Source: Bin80 sp965261255
Lineage (GTDB): Bacteria; Bacteroidota; Rhodothermia; Rhodothermales; Bin80
Direction: 5' to 3'
DNA: 64,000 nt
Assembly: GCA_965261255.1 (NCBI GenBank)
Contig: CBDHCQ010000004.1
Span: 3,100,001 to 3,164,000 of the forward strand
Shown: positions 18,653 to 27,700 of the stretch, one piece after another
How the letters are laid out: every line of letters starts with the position of its first letter
Position numbering within the stretch: the stretch's first letter is position 1
Notes under the pieces: generated by a model
Told to the model about the DNA's origin: nothing
What the model saw: the letters and a program-made list of their open reading frames with translations, nothing else
Database searches by the model: none
Program-made: the position numbers and the translations under genes

Positions 18653-19691
18653 TGGATTGAAGCGCGTTGGACCACCATGGCAAAAACAGGTTGAATACCC
18701 GGACTGCGTCTGGACTTTGCGCGGAGAATTCCTCCGACTCCACCGACACTACCCGGGAGTCCGCATCAAATACTACGCGACCCTTTTCGAAGTAATTGGC
18801 CCTGTTCTGCAGCCCCGGATCAATAAAGTAAAACAGCATGCTGTCCTGGGTCAATGCAATGTTCAGGGTTCGGCTAGTGGGGGAATAGGCCAGTTGCACG
18901 GTCCAAGTCTGGCCGTCCAAAAGGACCGTGCCCTTGAACACTAGGTCTGTTGATTCCAACCTAAACAAGATCCGGATGGCAGGGTCCAGTGACATCCCCT
19001 GGAAGGCCTTCATCCACAGCACCACGGCATCCTCAAGGGCAGCCTCCCCAGGGGTTAGTGTGCTCCGGTCCAGGCCTTCGTACACCGAATCTAGCGTTTC
19101 GAGACGGGCTGAGTTCTCCTGACGAAGCGCAAGCTCGCCCCCCGATACCTCCCCGATGCCGTCTGTGAACTGGATGTCCGGTGATTGTGAAAACCCCGAT
19201 ACAATGTTTGGCTTTAACAGCGTCCCGGTGCTCCGTTCGGCTTGCGGAAACAGATCTGCGTTCAGATCTGCACGCCCCGTCCCGAGTCCTCCCAAGGCAT
19301 CTTCGGTCCCGAAATCCAGATCCAGTTCCATCTGGAGGGATGACTCGGTAGTCTCCGTTCCCAGCAGTTCTTCATCCGACGAACCAGCATCGGACGGGGA
19401 CAGGTCCATAAAGGAGGACAGCAATCCATCAAAATCCTCCAGGGTAACCTCGGGCTCGTCCACAACAACTTCTTCGGCCTCCTCTGCCAGTTCGATCTCC
19501 TCTGAAGTACGCACTGCAATCGCCATCGATTCCAAAGCAAAGCTCTCTATGGATCGATCCACACCCGCGCGCGTGGGCATAGGCACAACATGGATCACCA
19601 TAGCAATACAGACGATGGCCGCCGCAAACAGACCCACAGTCAGACTGCGATCGGATTGAGAAATATCTTCAAATAAATAGGGTCGCTCCAT
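18645..19691 (-). CDS. Single-pass periplasmic protein in the TonB position
   Basis: 348 residues with a cytoplasmic start, one membrane helix (SLTVGLFAAAIVCIAMVIHV, about 17-36) and a long periplasmic part. The part after the membrane is strongly acidic (EEIELAEEAEEVVVDEPEV). The C-terminal ~130 residues look like a compact beta-rich domain (TWTVQLAYSPTSRTLNIAL). The topology and gene position between ExbD-like genes recall TonB or TolA, but I see no TonB C-terminal signature. Treat TonB-like as a positional inference. It overlaps ExbD-like protein 2 by 8 bases. Confidence 0.6.
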   Translation of the reverse strand: MERPYLFEDISQSDRSLTVGLFAAAIVCIAMVIHVVPMPTRAGVDRSIESFALESMAIAVRTSEEIELAEEAEEVVVDEPEVTLEDFDGLLSSFMDLSPSDAGSSDEELLGTETTESSLQMELDLDFGTEDALGGLGTGRADLNADLFPQAERSTGTLLKPNIVSGFSQSPDIQFTDGIGEVSGGELALRQENSARLETLDSVYEGLDRSTLTPGEAALEDAVVLWMKAFQGMSLDPAIRILFRLESTDLVFKGTVLLDGQTWTVQLAYSPTSRTLNIALTQDSMLFYFIDPGLQNRANYFEKGRVVFDADSRVVSVESEEFSAQSPDAVRVFNLFLPWWSNALQSNG

Positions 19692-19710
19692 TGGGAGAAA
19701 AGTCGTTTTG

Positions 19711-20043
19711 TTAAGCCCTGGGAAGATGAATCCCCCTCCCTAGGACGAAAAAAATAATCTCTAGAAACCTGCCGGGGAATTCCTCCGTCCGGTAGCCATC
19801 GTCAGTGGAGGTAGACGCATCGTTTGAAGAAGATCCCCGCCCGAAGAAGCTTTGCTGCAGTACCATCTCGGTAAACCACATAGCTCCCAGGCCTTTATAT
19901 CTGCTTATGTTACGTTCGCGAAACGCGGTCGTCAAAAGACGACGAAGGTACTGAATTCGTACTTCCATAGCGTAGATGTGGCAATAACAGGAGTCATAAA
20001 CGTGATTCCAATAACAACTGCACCGCCATGGTGTCTTATTCAT
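19711..20043 (-). CDS. Possible small gene in the operon gap (uncertain)
   Basis: This is the only frame filling the 409-bp gap between two tightly packed operon genes. The ATG at 20043 has a good GAGG site six bases upstream, and the frame ends 20 bases before the TonB-position gene. The 110-residue product begins MNKTPWRCSCYW, is Cys/Tyr/Arg-rich at first and has a hydrophobic patch near the end (LEIIFFVLGRG). It resembles no family I know. Its composition is unlike its neighbours, and the gap could equally hold a decayed gene. Confidence 0.25.
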   Translation of the reverse strand: MNKTPWRCSCYWNHVYDSCYCHIYAMEVRIQYLRRLLTTAFRERNISRYKGLGAMWFTEMVLQQSFFGRGSSSNDASTSTDDGYRTEEFPGRFLEIIFFVLGRGIHLPRA

Positions 20044-20100
20044 CATGATCCTCAATTCAGTGCTTTACATTCAAGGAGGAATCCAACAGATTCGGCATGA

Positions 20101-20478
20101 TCAGTTCGGAACGGTGCAGGTCCGGTCATACCTCCGGCACAAGTCCAGAAGAGAGACCAAGTGCTGCACTGGGGCCTGCCCTTCAGGAATCAGCACATAG
20201 ATTGCTGTGCTTGGCAGTTGCGCCATGCACGCTACGAGCGCTTCAAGGCCCTCCGGGTTGCAGAGGGTCTCCTGGCCGTCATCAACGAGAAACTGTAGGG
20301 TGCCGCTAAAGCGCAGATTGAACACCTCCCGTTCACGCTCTGTGGCAGAGGTTTCCTCGGCTTCCCCCGGCAGGGCCACATTGATTCGGGGTGAGGTCTC
20401 CGTCAGGATCAAAAACCCGACCAGAAGCACAAACCCAAGGTCAATAAACACCATCAAGTCCGTTCGGTCTCCTTGCAT
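20101..20478 (-). CDS. ExbD/TolR-like protein 1
   Basis: A 125-residue protein. DLMVFIDLGFVLLVGFLILT (residues 7-26) matches the ExbD/TolR membrane helix, and Asp13 lies exactly where the proton-carrying Asp is found (the FID motif). A periplasmic domain with VFNLRFSGTLQFLVDDG and a TolR-like strand-helix end (AIYVLIPEGQAPVQHLVSLL) follows. It begins 3 bases after the preceding gene's stop. The assignment is stronger than for ExbD-like protein 2 because the TolR-type periplasmic fold pattern is clearer. Confidence 0.72.
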   Translation of the reverse strand: MQGDRTDLMVFIDLGFVLLVGFLILTETSPRINVALPGEAEETSATEREREVFNLRFSGTLQFLVDDGQETLCNPEGLEALVACMAQLPSTAIYVLIPEGQAPVQHLVSLLDLCRRYDRTCTVPN

Positions 20479-20480
20479 GG

Positions 20481-21179
20481 CTACTTTTTACATTCACGTG
20501 AAGTTACTTGTGCTGCCATCGTACTGGATTCGACGACCACGCAGCCGTCCACATCCAGAAAGGCACGAATCTCGGGTTGTTCATGGGCCACCAGGATCAT
20601 GGGTTCGGCGTCGGGCTGCACGCACTGGGCCGCCAAAGGCGTAAACTGCCACAACTCCTCTGTATAACCCCAGAAGGTGGCTCGTACATTGTCGCCCTGC
20701 AGGGAGATATAGCCCTCAAGATCCCCGCCTGGATGATAGTTTACCGTGGATTCCAGAAGCGAACCGGCCAGCGCTTTTTTGGGATTCATTTCCTGTTCTG
20801 CCTCCTCCGCAACCATACCAATTCGTTCTCGCGAGGTCACCAGCGCGTAGTCTGTGGACGAACCCTGTGTGCTCAGAACCGTCGCCATCTGCTCCGGCAG
20901 GTAGGTGCCGAGTAAAAACTGTTCCTCTGCCGGGTAGAGGACCAGTACATCATTTGATCCAAATCCGTCCCGCGTGAGATCAAAAAAAAGCCCATGCGTA
21001 TATGCGGGGTCTTCGGGAAAAATGAACTGTTCTTCAAGGAATGTGCGAAGAAATGCCAGATCGGTCAGTTCCGCAGCAGGGATCACCCGCTGGGTCACCT
21101 CCGCGGTCTGTCCAAATACCGGGCCGCTCAGCCCTGCAAGACTGATGAGGCCCCAACACAGATACGGCCATAATGCCAT
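20481..21179 (-). CDS. Secreted protein of unknown function
   Basis: I place the start at the ATG at 21179, which has AGAGGA upstream and gives the signal peptide MALWPYLCWGLISLAGLSG. The longer frame back to 21302 would overlap the preceding gene. The mature part (~210 residues) has no motif I recognise; two cysteines near the C-terminus could form a disulfide. It is encoded 3 bases before ExbD-like protein 1, so it belongs to the operon and probably acts in the periplasm or at the surface. Confidence 0.6.
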   Translation of the reverse strand: MALWPYLCWGLISLAGLSGPVFGQTAEVTQRVIPAAELTDLAFLRTFLEEQFIFPEDPAYTHGLFFDLTRDGFGSNDVLVLYPAEEQFLLGTYLPEQMATVLSTQGSSTDYALVTSRERIGMVAEEAEQEMNPKKALAGSLLESTVNYHPGGDLEGYISLQGDNVRATFWGYTEELWQFTPLAAQCVQPDAEPMILVAHEQPEIRAFLDVDGCVVVESSTMAAQVTSRECKK

Positions 21180-21276
21180 GGATACCGTCCTCTTGCGTTC
21201 CCCGATACATCGGGGAAGCAGCAACCGGGCCGGCCACATGAACAGATGGTCAGGAATCATGCTGGCTGGCACAAAC

Positions 21277-24200
21277 TTACAAGTCTTCGGAAAAAGATAC
21301 ATCCGCAGGGGGAGGTTGATTTGGTGAATAGGGTAAGAAGCTTAATCTAAATGGTTCTTGAGCGGTGTCTTCAAGCGCAATACGCACCCGGCTGCGCGTC
21401 ACGACCAGGAGGTCGGAGCGTCCCACCTCCTGACCTCCGCTATCCAGGACGCGTACCTGGCCGTAAAACGGGACCGTATCCGTCTCAAACACAACGATGA
21501 GGGCTTCTTCGGTTTGCGACGCGACCTGTGCACGAAGCGGCGCGGGTCCCGAGTCTGGAACGTAGACTGCCGGAACCTGAAACACGACCCGTGCCAGGCC
21601 CGCCGGGGCAGGCGTACGGCGCTGGTCAATATAGCTGCGTGGCGTCACGGTAAAATTGAACATGCCGGCGTAGCCCCGCTCCTCCATCGGTTCGGTGATC
21701 GCAGATCGAACCTGTTTTGTCTCGCCGGGCAACAGTACCACGACCCCTGGAAACACGGACAAGGCCGTTGTAAGGTCGCCCGGCCCCATGCCGGGATCCG
21801 TAACCAGGACGGCTCTGCCATCCCCATGTTCCCGGTACCCGAATGCGGTGGAAACCTCCACCTCCATCAGATAGGGGGATGGATTATGGAGTTCAAAGGT
21901 CGCTTGGCGGAGCTCGGATCCAAATACGGCCACCTGCGGCCAGATGTGAATCCGCTCCTCTCCATATAGTGTAGTACCCTGGGCTGGTTCGATCTGGACA
22001 CCGGAGGGCCCCAGTACGACCACCTGCCGGGCGGCCCCAACCGTCAGCGTTACTGGAACCGTGTAGAGTTCCTCCATGTCATTGACAGTCAGGGCTACAG
22101 CCACGTCCCCTGAATAGGTGCCTGCCGTGGCCCCTTCCACGCGGACGGTTCCCCCGATACGGATGCTGTGACAATCGCCGGGCTCCAGACGCGCCTGTGC
22201 GCTCCGACTAGCCTGGGTGTTCGCCAGAAACTGGACACATGACTCGGAATAGGCCCACCTGGGAACCAGCGTCAGGGCTCGATCCTCCTGCGCGTGGTGC
22301 AGTACGATGGCGGGCGGTTGCTCAAAAAACACCGTCACACTGTCTTGCGCCCGAAGCACCATCCGCCCGGCATTCGGAACGCCTCCGTAGATCTGCCCGG
22401 AAATCTGCTCCGCTGCCGGATCCAGCACCACCTGTCCCTGCGGCCCGGCCACGCCAAGATTCAGACCCGATGTCGTGACTTCCACTGTGCCTGAGGGCAG
22501 CGCGCTCGGGTTGCGTACCGTAACTTCCAGGGACGCTTCCACCGGATCTGCAAGGTCGGCCCAGACGGTTACCCTGTACGGATAGGTGACCGAAACCGCA
22601 CGCTGGCGGAGCGGCACTTCAAACAAGGGACGTGCCGCCGCAGCGTCTGAGAGCCGCGTCGGCGGCGTCCAGCGCCAGCTGTACGCCAGGTCCAGATCCT
22701 GATCATTGGTCACCTGACACGCAATCGGCTGCGGAGCTTGTCCCACGGTCACCTCCACCCGCGGCGGACAGTCCAGGGAAAGGACCGGACGGGCCCGCAC
22801 GATAATCTCAACCTGCTGTGGCTCGGAAATTTCATAGTGCGGCGGTGCATCCAACCGCAGCAGGTAGGTCCACGTCGTGGTGCTCGCCACCGTGGCCGGC
22901 GTTTGAAATACCGGCGGCGCCCCGCCAACACCCTGCACCAGCAGGTCCGCTGGACCGCTTACCAGCTCCCAGGTCCACACGAGATCCGTCGGTGCGGACG
23001 CGGGTACCGCGCAGTCCAGGGGCACTTCCGGAGACCCTGCATAGACTTCAATGGGACTCTGACAGGTTAGCGAAAGCGGCCCCAGATTCCTGAGAACCGT
23101 CACCACCACGCTAGTCGGCGTGGCGGGCGGATCCGCAAAGTCCGCCGAGGCCGTGACCTCATACACATATTCCTGTACTAGTTCCGGTTGATCCGCCGGC
23201 ACCTCAAACAACGGCGTGGCCACGGCAGGATCCGAAAGCCGTGCGCCTGGCGTCCAATGCCACTGGTAGGTCAAGGGGATCCCCTTGGAGTTGCTGGCGC
23301 TGCACATGAGCCGCACCGGCGGATCCCCCGTACGGGCCCGAGCATCCTCGCAAACCACCGCAATATCCGGCTTTTCCAGGACCGTGATTGAGATAATCAC
23401 GCGATTGGAGGTGCCCGCATCATTATGGGTCGCCGTAACCGTATACGTATAAATGATGTCCTGCGTCACTTCCTCCGGCACGTGAAATGTGGCGGTCCCG
23501 AAATTCCCACCGGTCACGTGCGGTTCTAATGCTTCAAGCGGCGTCTCTCCTTCGGCCGACCAGGTCCAACTCAACTCATCCGTGGGACTGTCCATCGCAC
23601 TGCACACAATATCAAAGGCCGGACTGCCCTCGTAGACCTCACGCTGTACCGGATCACATTCGATCCCGAAATCCATGACCCCCGATGTATTTCGAACCCT
23701 CACCATAAACGCGCTTTCCACCACCCGATCCTCCGCAAACGCGCGAACCGTGACCGCAAAGGACGTATCCCGCGCAAACGCTGGAATCGCCAATCTGGGC
23801 CAGTGGTCGTAGATTCCCGGCTGCACCAGCGCAGGCGCCGAGATGAGTTGTACCCGGACCGCCTGTTCCGACATGACCGAACACGGAACCTCCGTATCCA
23901 CTGCTTCATCCACAACGAGATCCGTACAGGTGAGCATCGGCGCCCGATTAACAACGTGCACCTCCACATGGGCTGAAACTTCCTGCTCCGTTCCCGGAAC
24001 CTGTGCGAAAATATCCAGCCTGCGAACCGAGGTGACCTCATCAATCACGGGAGCACGAACCGCATAGTCGAATGGCCCCACCCCAAGAAGTCTCGCCGCG
24101 CTGTACGGAGGCCAGTCCAGTTCAACCCGGTATGCCAGCAGTCCCCCCGATGAATGCAGCCCCGTGCATGGAATCTCTGCCACCTCCCCGCTGTCGACCG

Positions 24201-24687
24201 TGATTTGCGGCACACAGCGCAAGAAGGGCAGTTCACTTTCCGCAGGCTCGGCCACCCCGCCAGATGCGGACTCCATGGACACGGTACGCTTTGACCATGA
24301 ACGTTCCCTTCCGTCTGAGACCACGGATTCCCCCGGCCGATAGACCGTAATTGAGATCAATTCCCGATCCACGACCGCGCCCTCCGCATCCATCACCAGA
24401 CGGCGATACGCGATATGGTACGGCGTCTCCAGCTCCGCAGGTGCATGGAAACGGGGCGCTGCTGCCGTTACATCACTCAAATAGGCCAGCCAGGTTGGAT
24501 CCATGCTGGTCCACTGATACGTCGGATGCGCCATCTGGACAGCGCAGTCAATCACGGTGGAGGATCCCGCGGCCACCCGCAGACTTGAAGGGCATCCCGC
24601 TGGCCGAGGCTGTCCCCATGCCGCAATTGCGAACACCATGCCCGCAAATACACACGCAACAGCTCTCATGTCGCCAAACGCATTCAT
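21277..24687 (-). CDS. Exported Ig-like repeat protein with PapD-like C-terminal domain
   Basis: About 1,136 residues starting at the ATG at 24687 (a further ATG at 24669 is possible). Either start gives a signal peptide around AVACVFAGMVFAIAAWG. Residues ~30-740 are a string of Ig/PKD-like beta-sandwich repeats of ~90-100 residues, each opening with a pattern like LSLTCQSPIEVYAGS or ALSLDCPPRVEVTVG. They usually contain a Cys pair and a YQW(HW)T or WTW core. Residues ~900-1,080 resemble periplasmic chaperones of the PapD fold: ATFELHNPSPYLMEVEVS, FPGVVVLLPGETKQVR, then YAGMFNFTVTPRS. It follows the giant adhesin gene by 15 bases. I infer a chaperone-like or co-exported surface partner of the adhesin. 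Confidence 0.62.
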   Translation of the reverse strand: MNAFGDMRAVACVFAGMVFAIAAWGQPRPAGCPSSLRVAAGSSTVIDCAVQMAHPTYQWTSMDPTWLAYLSDVTAAAPRFHAPAELETPYHIAYRRLVMDAEGAVVDRELISITVYRPGESVVSDGRERSWSKRTVSMESASGGVAEPAESELPFLRCVPQITVDSGEVAEIPCTGLHSSGGLLAYRVELDWPPYSAARLLGVGPFDYAVRAPVIDEVTSVRRLDIFAQVPGTEQEVSAHVEVHVVNRAPMLTCTDLVVDEAVDTEVPCSVMSEQAVRVQLISAPALVQPGIYDHWPRLAIPAFARDTSFAVTVRAFAEDRVVESAFMVRVRNTSGVMDFGIECDPVQREVYEGSPAFDIVCSAMDSPTDELSWTWSAEGETPLEALEPHVTGGNFGTATFHVPEEVTQDIIYTYTVTATHNDAGTSNRVIISITVLEKPDIAVVCEDARARTGDPPVRLMCSASNSKGIPLTYQWHWTPGARLSDPAVATPLFEVPADQPELVQEYVYEVTASADFADPPATPTSVVVTVLRNLGPLSLTCQSPIEVYAGSPEVPLDCAVPASAPTDLVWTWELVSGPADLLVQGVGGAPPVFQTPATVASTTTWTYLLRLDAPPHYEISEPQQVEIIVRARPVLSLDCPPRVEVTVGQAPQPIACQVTNDQDLDLAYSWRWTPPTRLSDAAAARPLFEVPLRQRAVSVTYPYRVTVWADLADPVEASLEVTVRNPSALPSGTVEVTTSGLNLGVAGPQGQVVLDPAAEQISGQIYGGVPNAGRMVLRAQDSVTVFFEQPPAIVLHHAQEDRALTLVPRWAYSESCVQFLANTQASRSAQARLEPGDCHSIRIGGTVRVEGATAGTYSGDVAVALTVNDMEELYTVPVTLTVGAARQVVVLGPSGVQIEPAQGTTLYGEERIHIWPQVAVFGSELRQATFELHNPSPYLMEVEVSTAFGYREHGDGRAVLVTDPGMGPGDLTTALSVFPGVVVLLPGETKQVRSAITEPMEERGYAGMFNFTVTPRSYIDQRRTPAPAGLARVVFQVPAVYVPDSGPAPLRAQVASQTEEALIVVFETDTVPFYGQVRVLDSGGQEVGRSDLLVVTRSRVRIALEDTAQEPFRLSFLPYSPNQPPPADVSFSEDL

Positions 24688-24702
24688 CTGCGTAGCATGC
24701 AA

Positions 24703-27700
24703 TTAGTATTGAAGTGAGCTTCGCACACTCAGGCCGACCCCTCCGCGCGCGTGCGTAACCCCAAACACGGATACGGTGAATCGCTCCCAAGGCCGGAGCT
24801 CGCCGCCGAACCGGTACATCATCCCCTGCGCCAACCGGGTGACCCCTACAACCGGCCGGGCGGTACCCTTCCTCCACGGAATGCCGTATCTCAGTTCCAA
24901 CTCGGTCCGGTGCGCGTTTGCGCCGAGGGGCACGGCATCCAATATCGTCCGCTGACGATACATCCGCATCCCGTGCCCGCGTCCCCACGAGGGCCGCAGG
25001 CGCACCATCAACCCTTCCGATTCAAGGCCCACCTGCAACATTCCAGACAGCCCCCACTCGGTGAACGCCTCCGCCGTATGCATCACCAGACCCCGGGTGT
25101 GCACCTCCCCCCGCATACGCCACGCCGGGTAGGCAACCCGGACTCCCCCGCCAAACTCCAATCCCAACCCCGTCTCCGCACTCCCGCCATCCCGACGTAC
25201 ATTCGCCTCTACGTACGGGCGAACCTGCTTGCTGATCCTTGCCTGTGCTTCCACGCCTGCCCGTACCCGGTACACCTCCGCCGTCACGCCATGATCGGCG
25301 ATCTCCGCATCCGTCAACAGGACATCGCCATGATAGTTCAGGCCAACGGCACCTGCTGACGCCAAGGTCCCCCGTACCCCCATCGCACCAAACCGGGAGA
25401 CCAGATCTCCTTCCAGCTCCAGCACCGCGGCCTGCCCGCGGCCCGCGCCTGCACTCAACCATACATCCCATCCCGCACGGGTATACGATACATACGGGTA
25501 GATCCCCGTCAACCCGGCCGTGACCGATCCCGACCGCTGAACCACCTCAAAGGACCCGTCTCCCTGACTGTGTGCCAAAAGCACGCCCGCCAACAGCCCC
25601 TTCGCCCGACGATAATCCACCCCCAACATCCCCGTCGTCACTTCCCCGTCAAGCGTCAATGCATCCACGCCCTGGCCCGTGAACCGCCGGAATGCGCCAC
25701 GCCCCCACATGCTGAACGATCCACCAGAGGATCGCGCCGAAATCCGGCATCCCGCCAATAACTCGCCCAGAGACGGATCCCACGAGGAAGCCACGTACCA
25801 GAGCTGCGCCATCTCTGCACGCTCCGACGCGCCACAGTACGCACCCGCTGCACCCGAACGGAACCGCTCCCCCAGGGCATCCACCACCTGCGACGATGAA
25901 GTCCGCACAAATCGCGCAGCATAGGCCTCCAGAATCCCCTCCCCTAACGTCGTCGTCTCCTGAATCGTCGCCAGCCCCACCGACTTCGTAATCTCCGCCT
26001 GCTTTGAAGAGACCAGATGCACCGTGAAGGTCTCCTCCCGCCAATCCAGCCCATCTAACAAGAGCGGTACGGCAATCATGGCCTCCGTGGTTCCAGGGGG
26101 CAACATCACCACCCCCGAAGAAGCCTCGTAATCCTCTCCAGCCCGCGCCGTCCCGTCCTGCGTCTGGTACACCGCTGAAATCATCTTGGTCTGCGGATGC
26201 GACAGCAATACCCGGAAACGAACCTCCCCCTCCTCCTCCAGCGCCAGCGCATCATCAATCCGAAGCGTCGCCCCGCCCCCGTCATCATCCAGGATGGTGC
26301 CCGTCCCCGTTCCACGTGCAATGACGGCATTGCGCGGATTTGACAGCGTTACTTCAAACCGCTCTGCCTCCTCCAGAATGTTGTCATCAATGAGATCAAT
26401 CACAACCGCGCCGCGGGTCGCACCCGGACCAAAAATCACAATCCCGCGCGAGGCGATATAGTCCGCACCCGCCTCCGCCTCCACATCTGTGGTCTCGTAC
26501 TGCACCGTCACCGTCTGGTCCGTTGATTGACTCAACTCTATCTGTAATTGGAGCGTACCTGCATCCTCCGATGCCCGTTGATCATAGATGGAGAGCGACA
26601 GCGGCCTTAAACGCTCATCATTGTCGGTGATCGTTACCGTGGTCAGATGCGTCACATTGTCGTAGCCGCCGCCGGATGCCGTGAGCAAGAGTTCCACGCG
26701 GTCCGTATTAAAGTCATGGTCGTCCTCCCCTGCGGTCAGCGTCACCGTCTGGGGAATATGCCAGTTCGTGGTCGTGAAGATGAGCAGGCTCTGGTCCAAA
26801 GTCAACAATGTGCCCTCGTGACCGGTCAATGCCACCGATACCAGACCCGATGGCTGGGCGGACAGACTCACCGCAAGTGGATGCGTACCCCCCTCCTCCA
26901 TCGTCACTTCCGGTACGGCCACGATCTCCGTCGCATCATTGTCCGCAATCGTTACCGCGACTTGGCGCGTTACCCCCGCATAGCCGCCCCCGCCTGCAGT
27001 CAAGGTGAGTTCCTCACGATCATCCACAAAATCATCATCCTCGTTTGCCGTCAGGGTAACCGTCTGTGGCATGTCCCAACTGCCCGACGTAAAGGTCAGC
27101 TGCGTTGGAGACAATAAGAGATCCCCCATGACCGCGGGAACCGTTACCGTCACCTCACCGGAAGGCGCAGTCACGAGCGCAACCTCAAATGTTTGCGAGC
27201 CCCCTTCCGCAACCGTCACCAGGGCAGGGGCGTCAATCCCCGGCGCATCATTGTCGATGATGGTCACCAGAACCCGCTCCGTTAACCCCGTGTAGCCGCC
27301 CCCGGTTGCAGACAACGTCAATTCCACCTGATCATCAGAAAAATCAACATCCTCCGCGGCGCGCAACGACACCTGCTGAGGCTGACTCCAGTCCCCAGGC
27401 CCGAAAACCAGGCTGCCGGGCGTCGTCAGGGTCAGGTCGCTCCCCGAATAACCGGTCAGCGTCACCGTGACCGCATCCAAAGGCTCCGACATCAGTGAAA
27501 GACCGAAGGATCCCGTACTCCCCTCCGCCAACGATACGGACGGCGGTGCCTCAAGCCCTGCCGCATCGTCGTCCGTGATCGTCACCGCCACCTCCGACGG
27601 ATCGCCGGCGACCACCGCATCCGGCAGCGCGCCGAATCCCACCGTGAACGTCTCGTCTCCCTCCGCAATATCATCCTGAAGAATGGAAATCATATACGTC

